Positions 18,501 to 30,000 of a stretch of 64,000 nucleotides of DNA are shown piece by piece. Source of the stretch: Lyngbya sp. CCAP 1446/10 (GTDB lineage Bacteria; Cyanobacteriota; Cyanobacteriia; Cyanobacteriales; Microcoleaceae); NCBI RefSeq assembly GCF_026130175.1, contig NZ_JAIGNI010000041.1:1-64000 (forward strand), in the 5' to 3' direction. The translations under genes and the position numbers were made by a program. The notes below the pieces were generated by a model. The model saw only the letters and a program-made list of their open reading frames with translations, did not search any database and was not told the DNA's origin. Each line of letters begins with the position of its first letter. Position 1 is the stretch's first letter.

Positions 18501-20973
18501 TGTTGTCTCAAAACATAGTTATAAAACGACTAGACCTTTAGTATTAATGTTGCTGGGATCGTTTATCCTCCACCGCAAGTCTCATATCAAAGAAACATTA
18601 CCACTCTTGAGAGAAGGCTACACAACTGGACTAGAAGTCGGAATCTTGGAACACGTCGGAAATAGTGGAAATAGTTTCTGTCTGAATGCTTTTTGGTGCG
18701 GTCAGCCCCTTGCTAATGTTGAGCAGGATACGCACACCTACTACGATGGTTTGGTGCAAGTTAATGAATTGAGAACAGCCAATTATTGCCGGATCTATTG
18801 GCAATCTGTTTTAAATTTACTGGGAGTTGGGTCGCATCCCACCATTTTGTCTGGGTCAGCCCTCCAAGAGACGGAATTTCTGCCCCTGCTGGAGTCTGCC
18901 AATGACCTATATGGGTTGTATCACTTCTATTTGTATAAGCTGACTCTTGGCTTTTTGTTTGGAGAAATTGAACTAGCAAACAATAATGCTCTTGAGTGCC
19001 GAAATTATTTAATGGGTGCTGGGTCAGCAGTCAGCGAACCAGCCTTTTATTTCTATGATTCTTTGATTACTCTGGCACAGTTAATTCAACCTTCAGGTGA
19101 GGTTGCACCAGTATTAGAGCGGGTGGCACAAAACCAAACCCAGTTACGAGATAATTGGGCGCACCATGCTCCCATGAATCACCAGCATAAGGTTGATTTA
19201 GTAGAAGCTGAAAAATGCCGGGTTTTAGGACAGAAAGCAGAAGCAATTGAGTTATACGACAAGGCTATTTCCGGAGCCAAAGCCAACGAATACATCCAAG
19301 AAGAAGCTCTGGCTAACGAACTAGCAGCTAAATTCTACCGAACTTGGGGCAAAGAAAAAATAGCTCAGGTTTATATGCAGGATGCCTATTACTGCTATGC
19401 CCGATGGGGGGCAAAAGCCAAAGTTGCAGACCTAGAAACCCGCTATCCCGACTTGCTGCGCCCCATATTGCAGACCCAACAAAATCGTTATGCACTCAGC
19501 GAAACCCGCCTCCAAACTATCAATAAATCCTCAGTCTTATATCAAACCATCCAAACAACTCAATCTAGCAGTAGCAGTATTTCCGAAGCCCTCGATTTCG
19601 AGACTATTCTCAAAGCCTCCCAAGCTTTATCAAGTGAAATAGAATTAAAAAAATTGTTGGCGGCACTGATGTCTGTGGCGATCGAAAATGCTGGGGCAAC
19701 AAAAGCAGCTCTGCTGTTGCTTAAGGATGGGAATCTCGCAATTGAAGCTGTAGCCTCCCTCAAGGAAAATGTCATCTTAATGTCTGTACCGCTGTCAGCC
19801 AGCGCAGAGGTTCCTACTGCTGTGGTTAATTATGTTAAGCGCACTTTGAAAACTGTTGTTTTGGATAATGCAGCAGCACAAAACGATTTTATTGCAGATC
19901 CGTATTTGATGGAAAAAAAGCCCAAAAGTGTGCTGTGCGCCCCGATTTTGAATCAGGGTAAATTCATCGGGTTACTATATCTAGAAAATAACTTGACAAT
20001 TGGTGCATTTACTGAAGATCGCACTGAAGTCATCCAACTGTTGTGCGCCCAAGCGGCGATCTCGCTAGAAAATGCCCGCTTGTACCAACAATCCCAAGCT
20101 TACGCCCAAGAATTAGAGCGATCGCTCTTGGACTTACAACAAGCCCAGTTACAAATAGTGCAAAGTGAAAAAATGTCGGCTTTGGGCAATCTAGTCGCGG
20201 GTGTCGCCCACGAAATCAACAATCCTGTCGGCTTTATTGCGGGTAATTTGACAGAAGCAAATGCTGGCTTTAACGATTTAATTAGCCACTTAAAATTATA
20301 TCAAGAAAAATTTCCCAATCCCGGCGCAGAAATTGAACGAGATGCTGAGGATATTGATTTGGAGTATGCCTTAGAAGATTTGCCCAAGATGCTGTCGTCG
20401 ATGAAAGTGGGGTGCGATCGCATTCGCGGCATTAGCACCAGCCTCCGCACCTTCTCCAGAGCCGATAAAGACTACAAAGTTCCCTTTAATATTCATGAAG
20501 GGATTGAGAGTACGATCTTAATTTTGAAACATCGGCTGAAAGCTAACGAACATCGTCCTGCGATCGAAGTCGTCACAGACTACGGGAATCTCCCCAAAAT
20601 CGAATGCTTTCCCGGTCAACTGAACCAAGTATTTATGAATTTGCTGGCAAATGCGATCGATGCCCTAGATGAGTCAAGTCAAGGCCGCAGTTTCGAGGAA
20701 ATTGAAGCGAATCCCAACTTTATCACGGTGCGGATCGGTTTGGAGGGCGATCGCCACATCAAAATTACAATTGCCGATAACGGTGCGGGGATGAGTGACT
20801 CTGTGAAACAGCGGATTTTTGACCATTTATTTACTACAAAAGCTGTGGGTAAAGGTACTGGGTTGGGATTAGCGATCGTCCGCCAGATTGTAGTCGAAAC
20901 CCACGGCGGTTCAATTCACGTCAATTCAACACCGGGAGCGGGAACAGAATTTATCATCAGCTTACCAACTTAA
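15556..20973 (+). CDS. Tandem hybrid kinase 1: STPK-ATPase-GAF-histidine kinase
   Basis: The 1805-residue HstK-type protein combines several modules. They are a Ser/Thr kinase (1-270; VAIK Lys, HKDIKPANIL catalytic loop, DFS for DFG); a STAND/AAA-like ATPase opening LYGRE, with Walker A GFSGIGKTA (about 334) and Walker B LVMFLDDLQWAD (about 458); a long helical region (about 700-1330); a GAF domain (about 1370-1520); and a histidine kinase with His1552 in GVAHEINNP, the N-box QLNQVFMNLLANAIDAL and GKGTGLGLA. It has no PAS and no receiver. The ATG at 15556 matches its paralogs; the in-frame TTG at 15490 adds an unconserved leader. It is first of five, 80 nt before the next. Probably cytosolic; signal and partner unknown. 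Confidence 0.95.
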   Translation: MKTQNFTLIGYQTLDRIYSGTRTLVYRGTRQCDKQPVAIKVLRTEYPNFSELVQFRNQYTIAKNLNLPGIIETYSLEAYQNSYALVMEDFGGISLHAWTEQGETPPDLSDFLQVAIDISNTLDILSRHRIIHKDIKPANILINPETKQVKLIDFSIASLLPRETQTLMNPNVLEGTLGYLSPEQTGRMNRGIDYRTDFYSLGVTFYELLAGQLPFQSHDPMELVHSHIAKQPPSLHEINPQIPPVLSEIVSKLMAKNAEDRYQSALGLKFDLELCLRQLEENGKIESFEIGQRDLCDRFIIPEKLYGRETEVETLLEAFERVSSGTTEMMLVAGFSGIGKTAIVNEVHKPIVRQNGYFIKGKFDQFNRNIPFSAFVQAFRGLMAQLLSESDAHLQLWKSQILAAVGDSGQVIIEVIPELERVIGSQPPATELSGAAAQNRFNLLFQKFIQVFTTPEHPLVMFLDDLQWADSASLKLIQVLMAESTMGYLLLMGAYRDNEVFAAHPLMLTLGTVSKAGATVNTIALQPLSQISLNQLLADTLHCTERLAQPLTDLLMQKTQGNPFFATQFLKALHQEKLIAFDADAGYWQCDIVRVQAAALTDDVVEFMALQLQKLPDTTQTILKLAACIGAQFDLQTLAIVSEQSQTEVATALWKALQEGLILPQSEIYKFYLEKMELDEAVNHELLNYKFLHDRVQQAAYSLIPHDEKQTAHYQIGQLLLQQVSLEAREERIFEIVNQLNYGTALITQQTEREELAQLNLITCRKAKSATAYQAGREYASIGLSLLGKNAWQQQYEMTLSFHNDAAELAMLCGDFEAMEKLIETVIAQTHSLLEKINVYRIKIQANVTQIKLSEAIVFGLQILQQLGVKITESPTLSDIQQSMQEISDLIGDREIADFVNLPVMSDPNKLAIIEIATSLLTPAYISGSLLFPLLNCFSVKLSLQYGNISVSAHNYGSYSMVLCNLLQDVDSAVKFGQLALNVVSKHSYKTTRPLVLMLLGSFILHRKSHIKETLPLLREGYTTGLEVGILEHVGNSGNSFCLNAFWCGQPLANVEQDTHTYYDGLVQVNELRTANYCRIYWQSVLNLLGVGSHPTILSGSALQETEFLPLLESANDLYGLYHFYLYKLTLGFLFGEIELANNNALECRNYLMGAGSAVSEPAFYFYDSLITLAQLIQPSGEVAPVLERVAQNQTQLRDNWAHHAPMNHQHKVDLVEAEKCRVLGQKAEAIELYDKAISGAKANEYIQEEALANELAAKFYRTWGKEKIAQVYMQDAYYCYARWGAKAKVADLETRYPDLLRPILQTQQNRYALSETRLQTINKSSVLYQTIQTTQSSSSSISEALDFETILKASQALSSEIELKKLLAALMSVAIENAGATKAALLLLKDGNLAIEAVASLKENVILMSVPLSASAEVPTAVVNYVKRTLKTVVLDNAAAQNDFIADPYLMEKKPKSVLCAPILNQGKFIGLLYLENNLTIGAFTEDRTEVIQLLCAQAAISLENARLYQQSQAYAQELERSLLDLQQAQLQIVQSEKMSALGNLVAGVAHEINNPVGFIAGNLTEANAGFNDLISHLKLYQEKFPNPGAEIERDAEDIDLEYALEDLPKMLSSMKVGCDRIRGISTSLRTFSRADKDYKVPFNIHEGIESTILILKHRLKANEHRPAIEVVTDYGNLPKIECFPGQLNQVFMNLLANAIDALDESSQGRSFEEIEANPNFITVRIGLEGDRHIKITIADNGAGMSDSVKQRIFDHLFTTKAVGKGTGLGLAIVRQIVVETHGGSIHVNSTPGAGTEFIISLPT

Positions 20974-21053
20974 GTAGAGCGAAACAGTTAATTTTTTTCC
21001 TGACTTTCATACTCATTAACAAACCACTCACTAATTTTATGGAAAGAATAGCC

Positions 21054-24000
21054 ATGAATAACTCCCACCAAAATCAGAACCAAAGCACAAACAGTCAAAT
21101 TTTCAACTATCAAATTATTCAAACAATTTATGACGGGACTCGCACCTTAGTTTATCAAGCCATCCGTACCGATGACCAACTACCGGTTATTATCAAACTA
21201 CTGAAAAACGAGTATCCCACCTTCAGCGAACTCGTGCAATTTCGCAATCAATATACCATTGCCAAACACCTCAACTTCCCCGGAATTATCCAAACCTACA
21301 GCTTGGAAGCCTACCAAAACAGCTATGCGCTAGTAATGGAAGACTTCGGTGGAATCTCTCTAAAACAATGGGTCGAACAAGGGGAAACTCCGCCCGATTT
21401 AAGCGATTTTTTGCAAGTGGCGATCGACATCAGCAACATCTTAGATATACTCGGACGCCACCGGATAATTCACAAAGACATTAAACCAGCCAATATTTTA
21501 ATCAATCCCGAAACCAAACAAGTTAAACTAATCGACTTTAGTATTGCATCACTATTATCAAAAGAAACCCAAACTCTGCTCAATTTCCATGTGTTAGAAG
21601 GAACACTTGCTTACATTTCTCCCGAACAAACCGGAAGAATGAACAGAGGAATTGACTACAGGACTGACTTTTATTCTTTAGGTATTACCTTCTACGAATT
21701 ACTGACAAACGGGTTACCATTTCAATCAAACGATCCGATGGAGTTAGTGCATTGCCATATCGCCAAAGCAGCACCATTAGTAAATGCTATTAACCCACAA
21801 ATTCCATCTGTACTCTCAGAAATTGTCAGCAAATTGATGGCAAAAAATGCGGAAGACCGCTATCAGAGTGCGTTAGGGCTGAAAACCGATCTAGAAAAAT
21901 GTTTAGATCGGCTTAAAGAAACTGGGGAAATTCAGAGTTTTGAAATTGCACAAAGGGATCTGTGCGATCGCTTCCTAATTCCCGAAAAACTTTACGGACG
22001 AGAAGCTGAAGTATCAACACTGCTGCAAGCATTCGATCGAGTCAGTCTTGGCGCAACAGAAATGATGCTGGTAGCTGGTTTTTCTGGGATTGGTAAAACA
22101 GCAGTAGTCAACGAAGTGCATAAACCGATCGTGCGCCAACGCGGTTATTTTATCAAAGGCAAATATGACCAATTTCAGCGTAACATTCCCTTTAGTGCCT
22201 TCGTGCAAGCCTTTCGGGATTTAATGGGGCAATTGCTGAGTGAAAGCGATGCCCAAATCAAACAATGGAAAACTAAGATTTTAGAAGCCCTCGGTGACAG
22301 CGGACAAGTCATTATTGAAGTCGTTCCCGAAGTAGAAATAATTATCGGTCAACAGCCACCTGCTCCAGAATTAGCAGGAACAGCAGCAAAAAATAGATTT
22401 AATTTATTGTTTCAAAAATTCACCCAAGTCTTTACCAGCGTAGAACATCCCTTAGTGATATTTTTAGATGATTTGCAATGGGCAGATTTGGCATCACTGA
22501 ACTTAATGCAGCTTTTAATGGCTGATACAAGTCATCTTTTATTAATTGGTGCGTACCGTGATAATGAAGTCAACCCAGTACATCCATTAATCTTGGCTTT
22601 GAGCGAAATCAAAAAAACACAATCGACTATTAATACGATTGTTTTAGCACCCTTGACTCAAGTAATAGTAAATCAATTAGTTAGTGAAACGCTGAAATGT
22701 ACAAGAATTTTTGCAGGTACTCTTTCACAATTAATATATCAAAAAACTAAAGGAAATCCGTTTTTTGCAACTCAACTTCTCAAAGCATTACATCAAGAAA
22801 ATTTCATTAAATTTGATTTTGATGCGGGCTGCTGGCAATGCGACCTTGCTCAAGTGAATCAGCAACTGCTTACAGATGATGTTGTAACTTTTATGGCATT
22901 GCAGTTACAAAAATTGCCACCATCGACTCAAAATGTATTAAAGTTAGCTGCTTGTATTGGTAATCAGTTTGATTTAGCTATTTTGGCAATTGTTTCGGAA
23001 CATTCAGAAATAGAAACTGCTGCTGAGTTGTGGAAAGCATTAGAAGAAGGATTGATTTTACCGAGTAGTGATGTTTATAAATTTTATCAACAAGAGTCAT
23101 TAGTCAATAGTCATCTTGCCCTGAACGAAGTCGAAGGAGGGTCATCTGTAGACAAACAACAACAAATGACCAATGACGGAGTACAAATGACAGCTACCTA
23201 CAAATTTTTACATGACCGAGTACAACAAGCGGCTTATTCTTTGATTCCCGACTATCAAAAACAAGCAACTCATCTCAAAATTGGACAGTTACTTAGGCAA
23301 AACTTATCAGAAATAGAACAAGAGGAAAAACTGTTTGATATTGTCGAGCATTTGAACAAAGGAATTAAGTTAATTACTGAACCGAGAGAACAAGAAATAT
23401 TAGCTCAACTAAATTTTAAAGCTGGAGGTAAGGCGATAAATTCTACAGCATACGCAGCAGCAAGGACATATTTCCAAATAGGAATCGAGCTACTACAAAC
23501 AAACTGTTGGCACAGCCAGTATGAATTGACTTTGAACCTCCATATTGCGGCGGCTGAAGCTAGTTATTTGAATAGTGATTTTGAGGGCATGGAACAGATA
23601 ACAACAGTCGTGTTGCGATCGGCTAAAACGATTTTAGATAAAATAAAAATTTATCAAATTCAAATTGCAGCGCAAGTTTTACAAAGTAATGTGGTGGAGG
23701 CGATCGCTATTGGCAGACAAGCTTTAGAGCAATTGGGGGTTGAACTGCCTACAGAACCCGATCAATCCAAGACTAGCAGAATGCTACAAAGCCTTGCCAC
23801 CCAACTCGAAGGTAGACAAATTGAAGACTTGAGCGATCTGCCATTAATGACTGATCCTAACGCTCAGGCTGCAATGGAATTGATGGCAATGTTGTTTTCA
23901 CCAATTATTCAAGGAATGCCCGGTTTATTGCCATTGCTAAGTTCGATGATGGTGAATTTATCTCTTCGATCGGGCAATACCGTGTCATCAATAACTGGGT

Positions 24001-26981
24001 ATGGTATTCACGGCATGGTATTGTGTGCTTTCTTGGAAGATCCTTCCGCAGGCTATGCTTTTGGTAAATTGGCTCTAAGTTTACTGGAAAAATTTAATAT
24101 ACAAAAGATTAAATCCGCTGTGATGTCTCTATTTGGTTGCTTTATTCAACATTACCGAGAGCGGTTAGATGCCACGATTCCGACTCTGAAAGCAGCTTAC
24201 CAGACTGGCATAGAAACTGGAGATTTTTTACACGCTGGTTTTGCTCTCGGTGGTCACAGTAATGGCAGGTTTTTTAGCGGTGAAGAACTGAATAGTTTTA
24301 TTCAAGACATGGCTGATTATAGTGTAGCCTTGGCTCAAGTGAAACAAGAATCTGCTCGAGTATATGTAAATTTAGGAAAACAAGCAGCAGAAAACTTGAT
24401 TGAATTAGTCAGTCAACCATATTGCTTGATCGGCAATGCCTATAATGAAACGTTGATGCTAACTAAGCACCAGCAGGATAACGATTTAACAGCGATCGCG
24501 CAAGCCTATATCTACAAACTGCTGCTTGCTTACTATTTTGGTAATTATACAGATGCACGCAACTATATTACCCAAGCCAAGCTGTGTTTAATGGCCGTAT
24601 CGGGCTCGATTTTTGTTCCTATTTTCCATTTTTATGCCGCGCTAACTCATCTAGCACTCTTCCCTACCCAACCAGAACCGGAGCAAGCCGAACTGCTTGC
24701 TGTTGCTGCCACCCATCAAACGATTCTGCACCAGTGGGCGCACCATGCCCCGATGAACCACTTGCATAAATGGTATCTAGTGGAGGCTGAGCGTTATCGA
24801 GTTTTGGGTGAAAAAAATGCAGCCAGCGAGTGTTATGACCGAGCCATAAATCTGGCTCAAGAACATCAATTTATCAACGAAGAAGCTCTCGCAAATGAAT
24901 TGGCCACCAAGTTTTATTTGCAATGGAATAAACCGCGCATCGCCCAAGAATACGCGATTGAAGCTTACTATGGCTATGCTCGCTGGGGTGCTAAAGCCAA
25001 AGTCGCCGACTTGGAAAGACGCTATCGGCAATTACTTGCTCCCGTATTACAGCAAACTCGTTCTGCTCTTTGCACTAAGGAAACTATCTTCGCCTTGGGA
25101 ACTTTGACATCTACCAATTCCGCCAGTTCTAGCAGTGCTTATGTGGCTTTAGATTTAGCTGCGATTCTCAAAGCTTCCCATACTATCTCAGGTGAAATTG
25201 AACTCGAAAAACTCCTTTCATCGTTGCTTTCCATTGTCATCGAAAATGCGGGAGCCGATAAATGCGTGTTAATGCTGTTGCGAGACGATCGCCTGTTAAT
25301 TAAAGGCTTGATTACCCTGGGGACAGAGGCTGTCGTGTTGCAGCGCCTTCCCATTGAAGAGAGTCAAGATATTCCCCTGAAGTTGATTTACAAAGTCTTG
25401 CACAACAGGCAGACTGCCGTAATAGTTGATGCGAGTGCCGATCTGACTTTAGCAAATGACCCTTATATCATGCGCCAGCAGCCGAAGAGTATTTTGTGCA
25501 GCCCGATTTTGCATCAAGGGAAGTTGATGGGCATTTTATATCTAGAAAATAATTTAGCAAAGGGTGCTTTCACGAGCGATCGCGTGGAACTGCTCAATTT
25601 GCTATGCGCTCAAGCTGCTATTTCTCTAGAAAATGCCCAACTTTATGAGCGATCGCAGCATTATGCTCAACAACTAGAGCGATCGCTCGATCGGTTGAGT
25701 GCAGAACAATCTCGGTTGCAAGCATCCCAGCAACGACTCCAGCTATTGGTTAAGCAAACTCCAGTAGCCGTCATAGAGTGGGATATCAATTTTCTGGCTA
25801 CTGACTGGAACCCAGCAGCAGAAAGAATCTTTGGCTATACCAAGCAGGAGGCTTTGGGTCGTCACTTCACATTTATCGTTCCTGAAGTGATTCAAGCACA
25901 ACTAAAGGGAGTCAGCGTCGATATTATATCGCAGCAGGGTGGTAATTACAGTATTAATGAAAATCTTACAAAGGATGGCAAAACGATTATTTGTGTTTGG
26001 TATAACAATGTACTTATGAATGCAGATGGCGAGTTAATAGGAGTTGCTTCGCTGGCAGATGATATTACCGATCGTCAAGAAGCAGAACTTGCCTTAGAGC
26101 AGAAATCCCTTGCCTTAGAAAATGCCTTAAACTCATTACAGCAAGCCCAAATTCAAATTGTCCAAAGTGAAAAAATGTCGGCCCTAGGTAACTTGGTCGC
26201 CGGAGTTGCCCACGAAATCAACAATCCCGTCGGCTGCATTATTGGCAACGTTGGTGCTGTCCAAGATTCCATCAACGACCTATTTGGGCTGATTGACCTC
26301 TACAACGATAAATTCCCTCAACCAGGGACTGAAATTGAAGAGGAATTAGAGACAATTGACCTAGAATATTTACGCTCTGATTTACCCAAGTTAATCAGAG
26401 CAATGAAAGATGGAGGCGATCGCATCACCAGCATCAGCAAGAGTCTCCGCACTTTCTCCCGTGCCGATAGCGACCAAAAACAAAAGTTCAACCTCCACGA
26501 AGGGATTGATAGCACCATCTTGATTTTACGCCATCGCCTCAAGGCCAATGATACTCGTCCCGCGATTGAAGTTGTCACCAACTACGGGAATATTCCGGCG
26601 ATCGAATGCTTCCCCGGACAATTAAATCAGGTGTTTATGAATATTATAGCTAATGCTATTGATGCTTTAGAAGAATCAAATATCGGTCTAAGTTTTGCAG
26701 AAATCAAAGCGAATCCTAACTGTATAACCATTCAAACATCGGTCGGAAATAAACAGGTAAAAATTGCCATCACTGATAATGCTAAGGGGATGAGTGAGGA
26801 GGTAAAATCAAAGATTTTTGACCATTTATTTACTACGAAAACTGTCGGAAAAGGTACGGGATTAGGACTGGCGATCGCGCGGCAAATTGTCGTAGAAAAA
26901 CATGGCGGTTCCCTGAACGTTAATTCTATACTGGGATCGGGAACAAAATTTATCATCACTTTACCCCTTCAGGAAAAATAA
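21054..26981 (+). CDS. Tandem hybrid kinase 2: STPK-ATPase-GAF-PAS-histidine kinase
   Basis: This 1975-residue paralog of the upstream gene has the HKDIKPANIL loop at about 140, DFS motif, Walker A GFSGIGKTA at about 342, Walker B LVIFLDDLQWAD, GAF at about 1380-1530, a PAS domain at about 1562-1677 (TPVAVIEWDINF to DDITDRQEAE) and His1720 in GVAHEINNP. Between KFY and YKFLHDR it carries a repeat-derived segment absent from its paralogs (about nt 23092-23190), in frame. The ATG at 21054 is preferred to 21039: a GGAAAG site precedes it, and in the fifth gene the codon equivalent to 21039 is ACG. It ends SGTKFIITLPLQEK, like the third gene. Spacer to the next gene is 71 nt. Confidence 0.95.
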   Translation: MNNSHQNQNQSTNSQIFNYQIIQTIYDGTRTLVYQAIRTDDQLPVIIKLLKNEYPTFSELVQFRNQYTIAKHLNFPGIIQTYSLEAYQNSYALVMEDFGGISLKQWVEQGETPPDLSDFLQVAIDISNILDILGRHRIIHKDIKPANILINPETKQVKLIDFSIASLLSKETQTLLNFHVLEGTLAYISPEQTGRMNRGIDYRTDFYSLGITFYELLTNGLPFQSNDPMELVHCHIAKAAPLVNAINPQIPSVLSEIVSKLMAKNAEDRYQSALGLKTDLEKCLDRLKETGEIQSFEIAQRDLCDRFLIPEKLYGREAEVSTLLQAFDRVSLGATEMMLVAGFSGIGKTAVVNEVHKPIVRQRGYFIKGKYDQFQRNIPFSAFVQAFRDLMGQLLSESDAQIKQWKTKILEALGDSGQVIIEVVPEVEIIIGQQPPAPELAGTAAKNRFNLLFQKFTQVFTSVEHPLVIFLDDLQWADLASLNLMQLLMADTSHLLLIGAYRDNEVNPVHPLILALSEIKKTQSTINTIVLAPLTQVIVNQLVSETLKCTRIFAGTLSQLIYQKTKGNPFFATQLLKALHQENFIKFDFDAGCWQCDLAQVNQQLLTDDVVTFMALQLQKLPPSTQNVLKLAACIGNQFDLAILAIVSEHSEIETAAELWKALEEGLILPSSDVYKFYQQESLVNSHLALNEVEGGSSVDKQQQMTNDGVQMTATYKFLHDRVQQAAYSLIPDYQKQATHLKIGQLLRQNLSEIEQEEKLFDIVEHLNKGIKLITEPREQEILAQLNFKAGGKAINSTAYAAARTYFQIGIELLQTNCWHSQYELTLNLHIAAAEASYLNSDFEGMEQITTVVLRSAKTILDKIKIYQIQIAAQVLQSNVVEAIAIGRQALEQLGVELPTEPDQSKTSRMLQSLATQLEGRQIEDLSDLPLMTDPNAQAAMELMAMLFSPIIQGMPGLLPLLSSMMVNLSLRSGNTVSSITGYGIHGMVLCAFLEDPSAGYAFGKLALSLLEKFNIQKIKSAVMSLFGCFIQHYRERLDATIPTLKAAYQTGIETGDFLHAGFALGGHSNGRFFSGEELNSFIQDMADYSVALAQVKQESARVYVNLGKQAAENLIELVSQPYCLIGNAYNETLMLTKHQQDNDLTAIAQAYIYKLLLAYYFGNYTDARNYITQAKLCLMAVSGSIFVPIFHFYAALTHLALFPTQPEPEQAELLAVAATHQTILHQWAHHAPMNHLHKWYLVEAERYRVLGEKNAASECYDRAINLAQEHQFINEEALANELATKFYLQWNKPRIAQEYAIEAYYGYARWGAKAKVADLERRYRQLLAPVLQQTRSALCTKETIFALGTLTSTNSASSSSAYVALDLAAILKASHTISGEIELEKLLSSLLSIVIENAGADKCVLMLLRDDRLLIKGLITLGTEAVVLQRLPIEESQDIPLKLIYKVLHNRQTAVIVDASADLTLANDPYIMRQQPKSILCSPILHQGKLMGILYLENNLAKGAFTSDRVELLNLLCAQAAISLENAQLYERSQHYAQQLERSLDRLSAEQSRLQASQQRLQLLVKQTPVAVIEWDINFLATDWNPAAERIFGYTKQEALGRHFTFIVPEVIQAQLKGVSVDIISQQGGNYSINENLTKDGKTIICVWYNNVLMNADGELIGVASLADDITDRQEAELALEQKSLALENALNSLQQAQIQIVQSEKMSALGNLVAGVAHEINNPVGCIIGNVGAVQDSINDLFGLIDLYNDKFPQPGTEIEEELETIDLEYLRSDLPKLIRAMKDGGDRITSISKSLRTFSRADSDQKQKFNLHEGIDSTILILRHRLKANDTRPAIEVVTNYGNIPAIECFPGQLNQVFMNIIANAIDALEESNIGLSFAEIKANPNCITIQTSVGNKQVKIAITDNAKGMSEEVKSKIFDHLFTTKTVGKGTGLGLAIARQIVVEKHGGSLNVNSILGSGTKFIITLPLQEK
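23092..23190. repeat. Repeat-derived in-frame insertion in kinase 2
   Basis: The segment contains TCATTAGTCAATAGTCAT, the near-palindrome CCCTGAACGAAGTCGAAGG and ATGACCAATGACGGAG. These motifs match the cattagtca-type repeats at about 48770-48935 and a palindrome I recognise as common in cyanobacterial spacers. It adds about 30 residues relative to paralogs without breaking the frame. Confidence 0.7.
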
Positions 26982-27052
26982 ACAGATTAACTTTTCCCTG
27001 ACATTCAGACTCATTCAACAAACCCATCATTAACTTTCCGCCAATAATAACA

Positions 27053-30000
27053 ATGAATAACTCCTCCACAAACTACAACCTAACGACAACCCATCAAATT
27101 CCCCACTATCAAATTGTTGAAACTGTTTATTCAGGAAGTCGAACCGTAGTATACCGAGCCCTTCGTACCAAAGATCGACTACCTGTCGTCATCAAACTGC
27201 TGAAAAATGAGTATCCTAGCTTCAGCGAACTGGTGCAGTTTCGCAACCAGTATACCATTTCCAAAAACCTTCATCAACCTGGAATTATCCAGACCTATAG
27301 CCTGGAGCCCTATCAAAATGGCTATGCCTTAGTCATGGAAGACTTTGGGGGGATTTCTCTGAAAGAATGGGCAATGAGCGGAAATCTACAATCTTTACAC
27401 GAGTTTTTAACTTTAGCGATCGCACTGTGCAACACCTTAGATATATTGTACCGGGAGCGGATTATACATAAAGACATCAAACCCGCCAATATTCTTATTA
27501 ATCCAGAAACCAAACAAGTCAAATTAATTGACTTCAGTATTGCATCTTTACTACCACGAGAAACCCAAACCCTGATTAATCCCAATGTCTTAGAAGGAAC
27601 CCTAGCTTATATTTCTCCCGAACAAACAGGAAGAATGAATCGGGGAATTGACTACCGCACAGATTTTTATTCCTTGGGTGTAACTTTCTACGAATTACTC
27701 ACGGGAGAATTACCATTTCAATCAAATGACCCGATGGAATTAGTACATTCTCATATTGCCAAACAATCACCAAATATGAATCAACCTCACCCCAACAGGT
27801 TGCCGTTGGCGGGTGAGGTTGATTTTCCTATTCCCCAAGTCCTTTGTGATATCGTCATGAAACTGATGACCAAAAATGCTGAAGATAGATATCAAAGTGC
27901 TTTAGGATTAAAATATGATTTAGAAAAATGTTTAACTCAACTTCAAGAAACTGGTGAAATTCAGAGTTTTGAAATAGCTCAGAGGGATCTGTGCGATCGC
28001 TTCCTCATCCCCGACAAACTCTATGGAAGAGAAGCCGAAGTATCAACCCTACTCCAAGCGTTTGAACGTGTTAGCCAATGTGCAACAGAAATGATGCTGG
28101 TAGCTGGGTTTTCGGGAATTGGTAAAACTGCGGTTGTCAACGAAGTGCATAAACCAATTGTTAGACAACGGGGTTATTTTATCAAAGGCAAATATGACCA
28201 ATTTAATCGGAATATCCCCTTCTCAGCCTTTGTGCAAGTATTCCGTGATTTAATGGGGCAGTTGCTTAGTGAAAGCGACACCGAACTACATATCTGGAAA
28301 ACTCAGATTCTTCAGGCTCTAGGGGACAATGGGCAGGTAATTATCGAAGTCATTCCCGAATTAGAACGCATTATTGGTAAGCAAGCACCTGCGACAGAAT
28401 TATCAGGAACGGCGGCACAAAATAGATTTAATTTACTATTTCAAAAGTTCATTCAAGTCTTCACAACTAAAGAACATCCCTTAGTGATATTTTTGGATGA
28501 TTTACAGTGGGCTGATTCTGCCTCACTCAATTTGATGCAAATTTTGATGAACGAGTTGGAAAGCCACTATTTATTGATGATCGGGGCTTACCGAGATAAT
28601 GAAGTTTCACCGGCGCATCCCTTAATGTTGACCTTAGATGCTGTAGCCAAAGCCAACGCCACCATCAATACCATTACTTTGGGTTCCCTCAGTCAGGGTA
28701 GCTTAAACCAGCTAGTCGCTGACACGCTCAACTGCCATATTTTGAGCGCGGAAGCCTTAGCAGAACTGATTGCTGTCAAAACAAAAGGTAATCCCTTTTT
28801 TGCTACTCAGTTTCTCAAAGCATTGTATGAAGATGGATTGATTCAGTTCGATCGCAACCTGGGACATTGGCAGTGTGATCTAGCAGAGATTCGCTCTGTT
28901 GCCATGTCCGATGATGTTGTGGAATTTATGGCATCACAGTTACAAAAACTGCCCTCTGATACGCAATATATTCTGAAATTAGCCGCTTGTATTGGCGCAC
29001 AGTTCGATTTGAATACTCTGGCGATCGTCTCTGAGCAATCTGAATCTGATGTCGCCGTCGCCCTTTGGAAAGCCTTGCAGGAAGGGTTAATCATCCCCCA
29101 AAGTGAAATTTATAAGTTCTACGTGGGCGAACTAGATACAACCCAAAACACACAAACTGAAACGCTCAATTATAAGTTTTTGCACGATCGCGTCCAACAA
29201 GCTGCCTATTCCCTCATTCCTGACGATCGGAAACAAATTACCCATCTGCAAATAGGTCAACTTTTGCTGCAAGATGCGTCACCGAGTACAAAGGAAGAGA
29301 AACTGTTTGATATTGTCAATCATCTTAATATTGGCAGATATCTGATAATTCAACCGTCGGAACGGACAGAATTAGCACAACTGAATTTGAACGCTGGAGG
29401 TAAGGCGAAAAATTCCACAGCCTACGCCGCCGCAATGGATTATCTAAAAATAGGGATTGAGCTATTACAAGCAGACTGCTGGAAAACAGAGTACGAATTA
29501 GCATTGAACCTCCATGTGGCAGCAACGGAAGCCAGTTATTTGAATGGTGATTTTGAGGATATGGAACATCTTGCTGTATTAGTATTGCAGCAGGCGCAGA
29601 CAATTTTCGACAAAGTGAAAATCTACGAAATTCAAATTGCGGCGCAAACAGCCCAAAGCCAGATGTTAGCAGCGATCGCAGTGGGAAGAAACGCCCTAGC
29701 CCAATTGGGAGTAGAACTCGGCACGGAAGTAGACGAAGCCAAGATTGGTAAAGTCTTACAATATCTTGACAACCAACTTCAGGGAAGAGAAATTAGCGAG
29801 TTGATTGATTTGCCTGTGATGAGCGATCCCGTTACTCTTGCTGCGATGCAACTGTTAGGCACCTTGTTTGCCCCCGTACTCCAAAGAATGCCTGGATTAT
29901 TGCCTCTGTTGAGTGCGACGATGGTGAGGTTGTCCATCCAGTTTGGTAATGCACCCACTTCGACAGTTGGTTACGCGATTCATGGCATGGTACTGTGTGC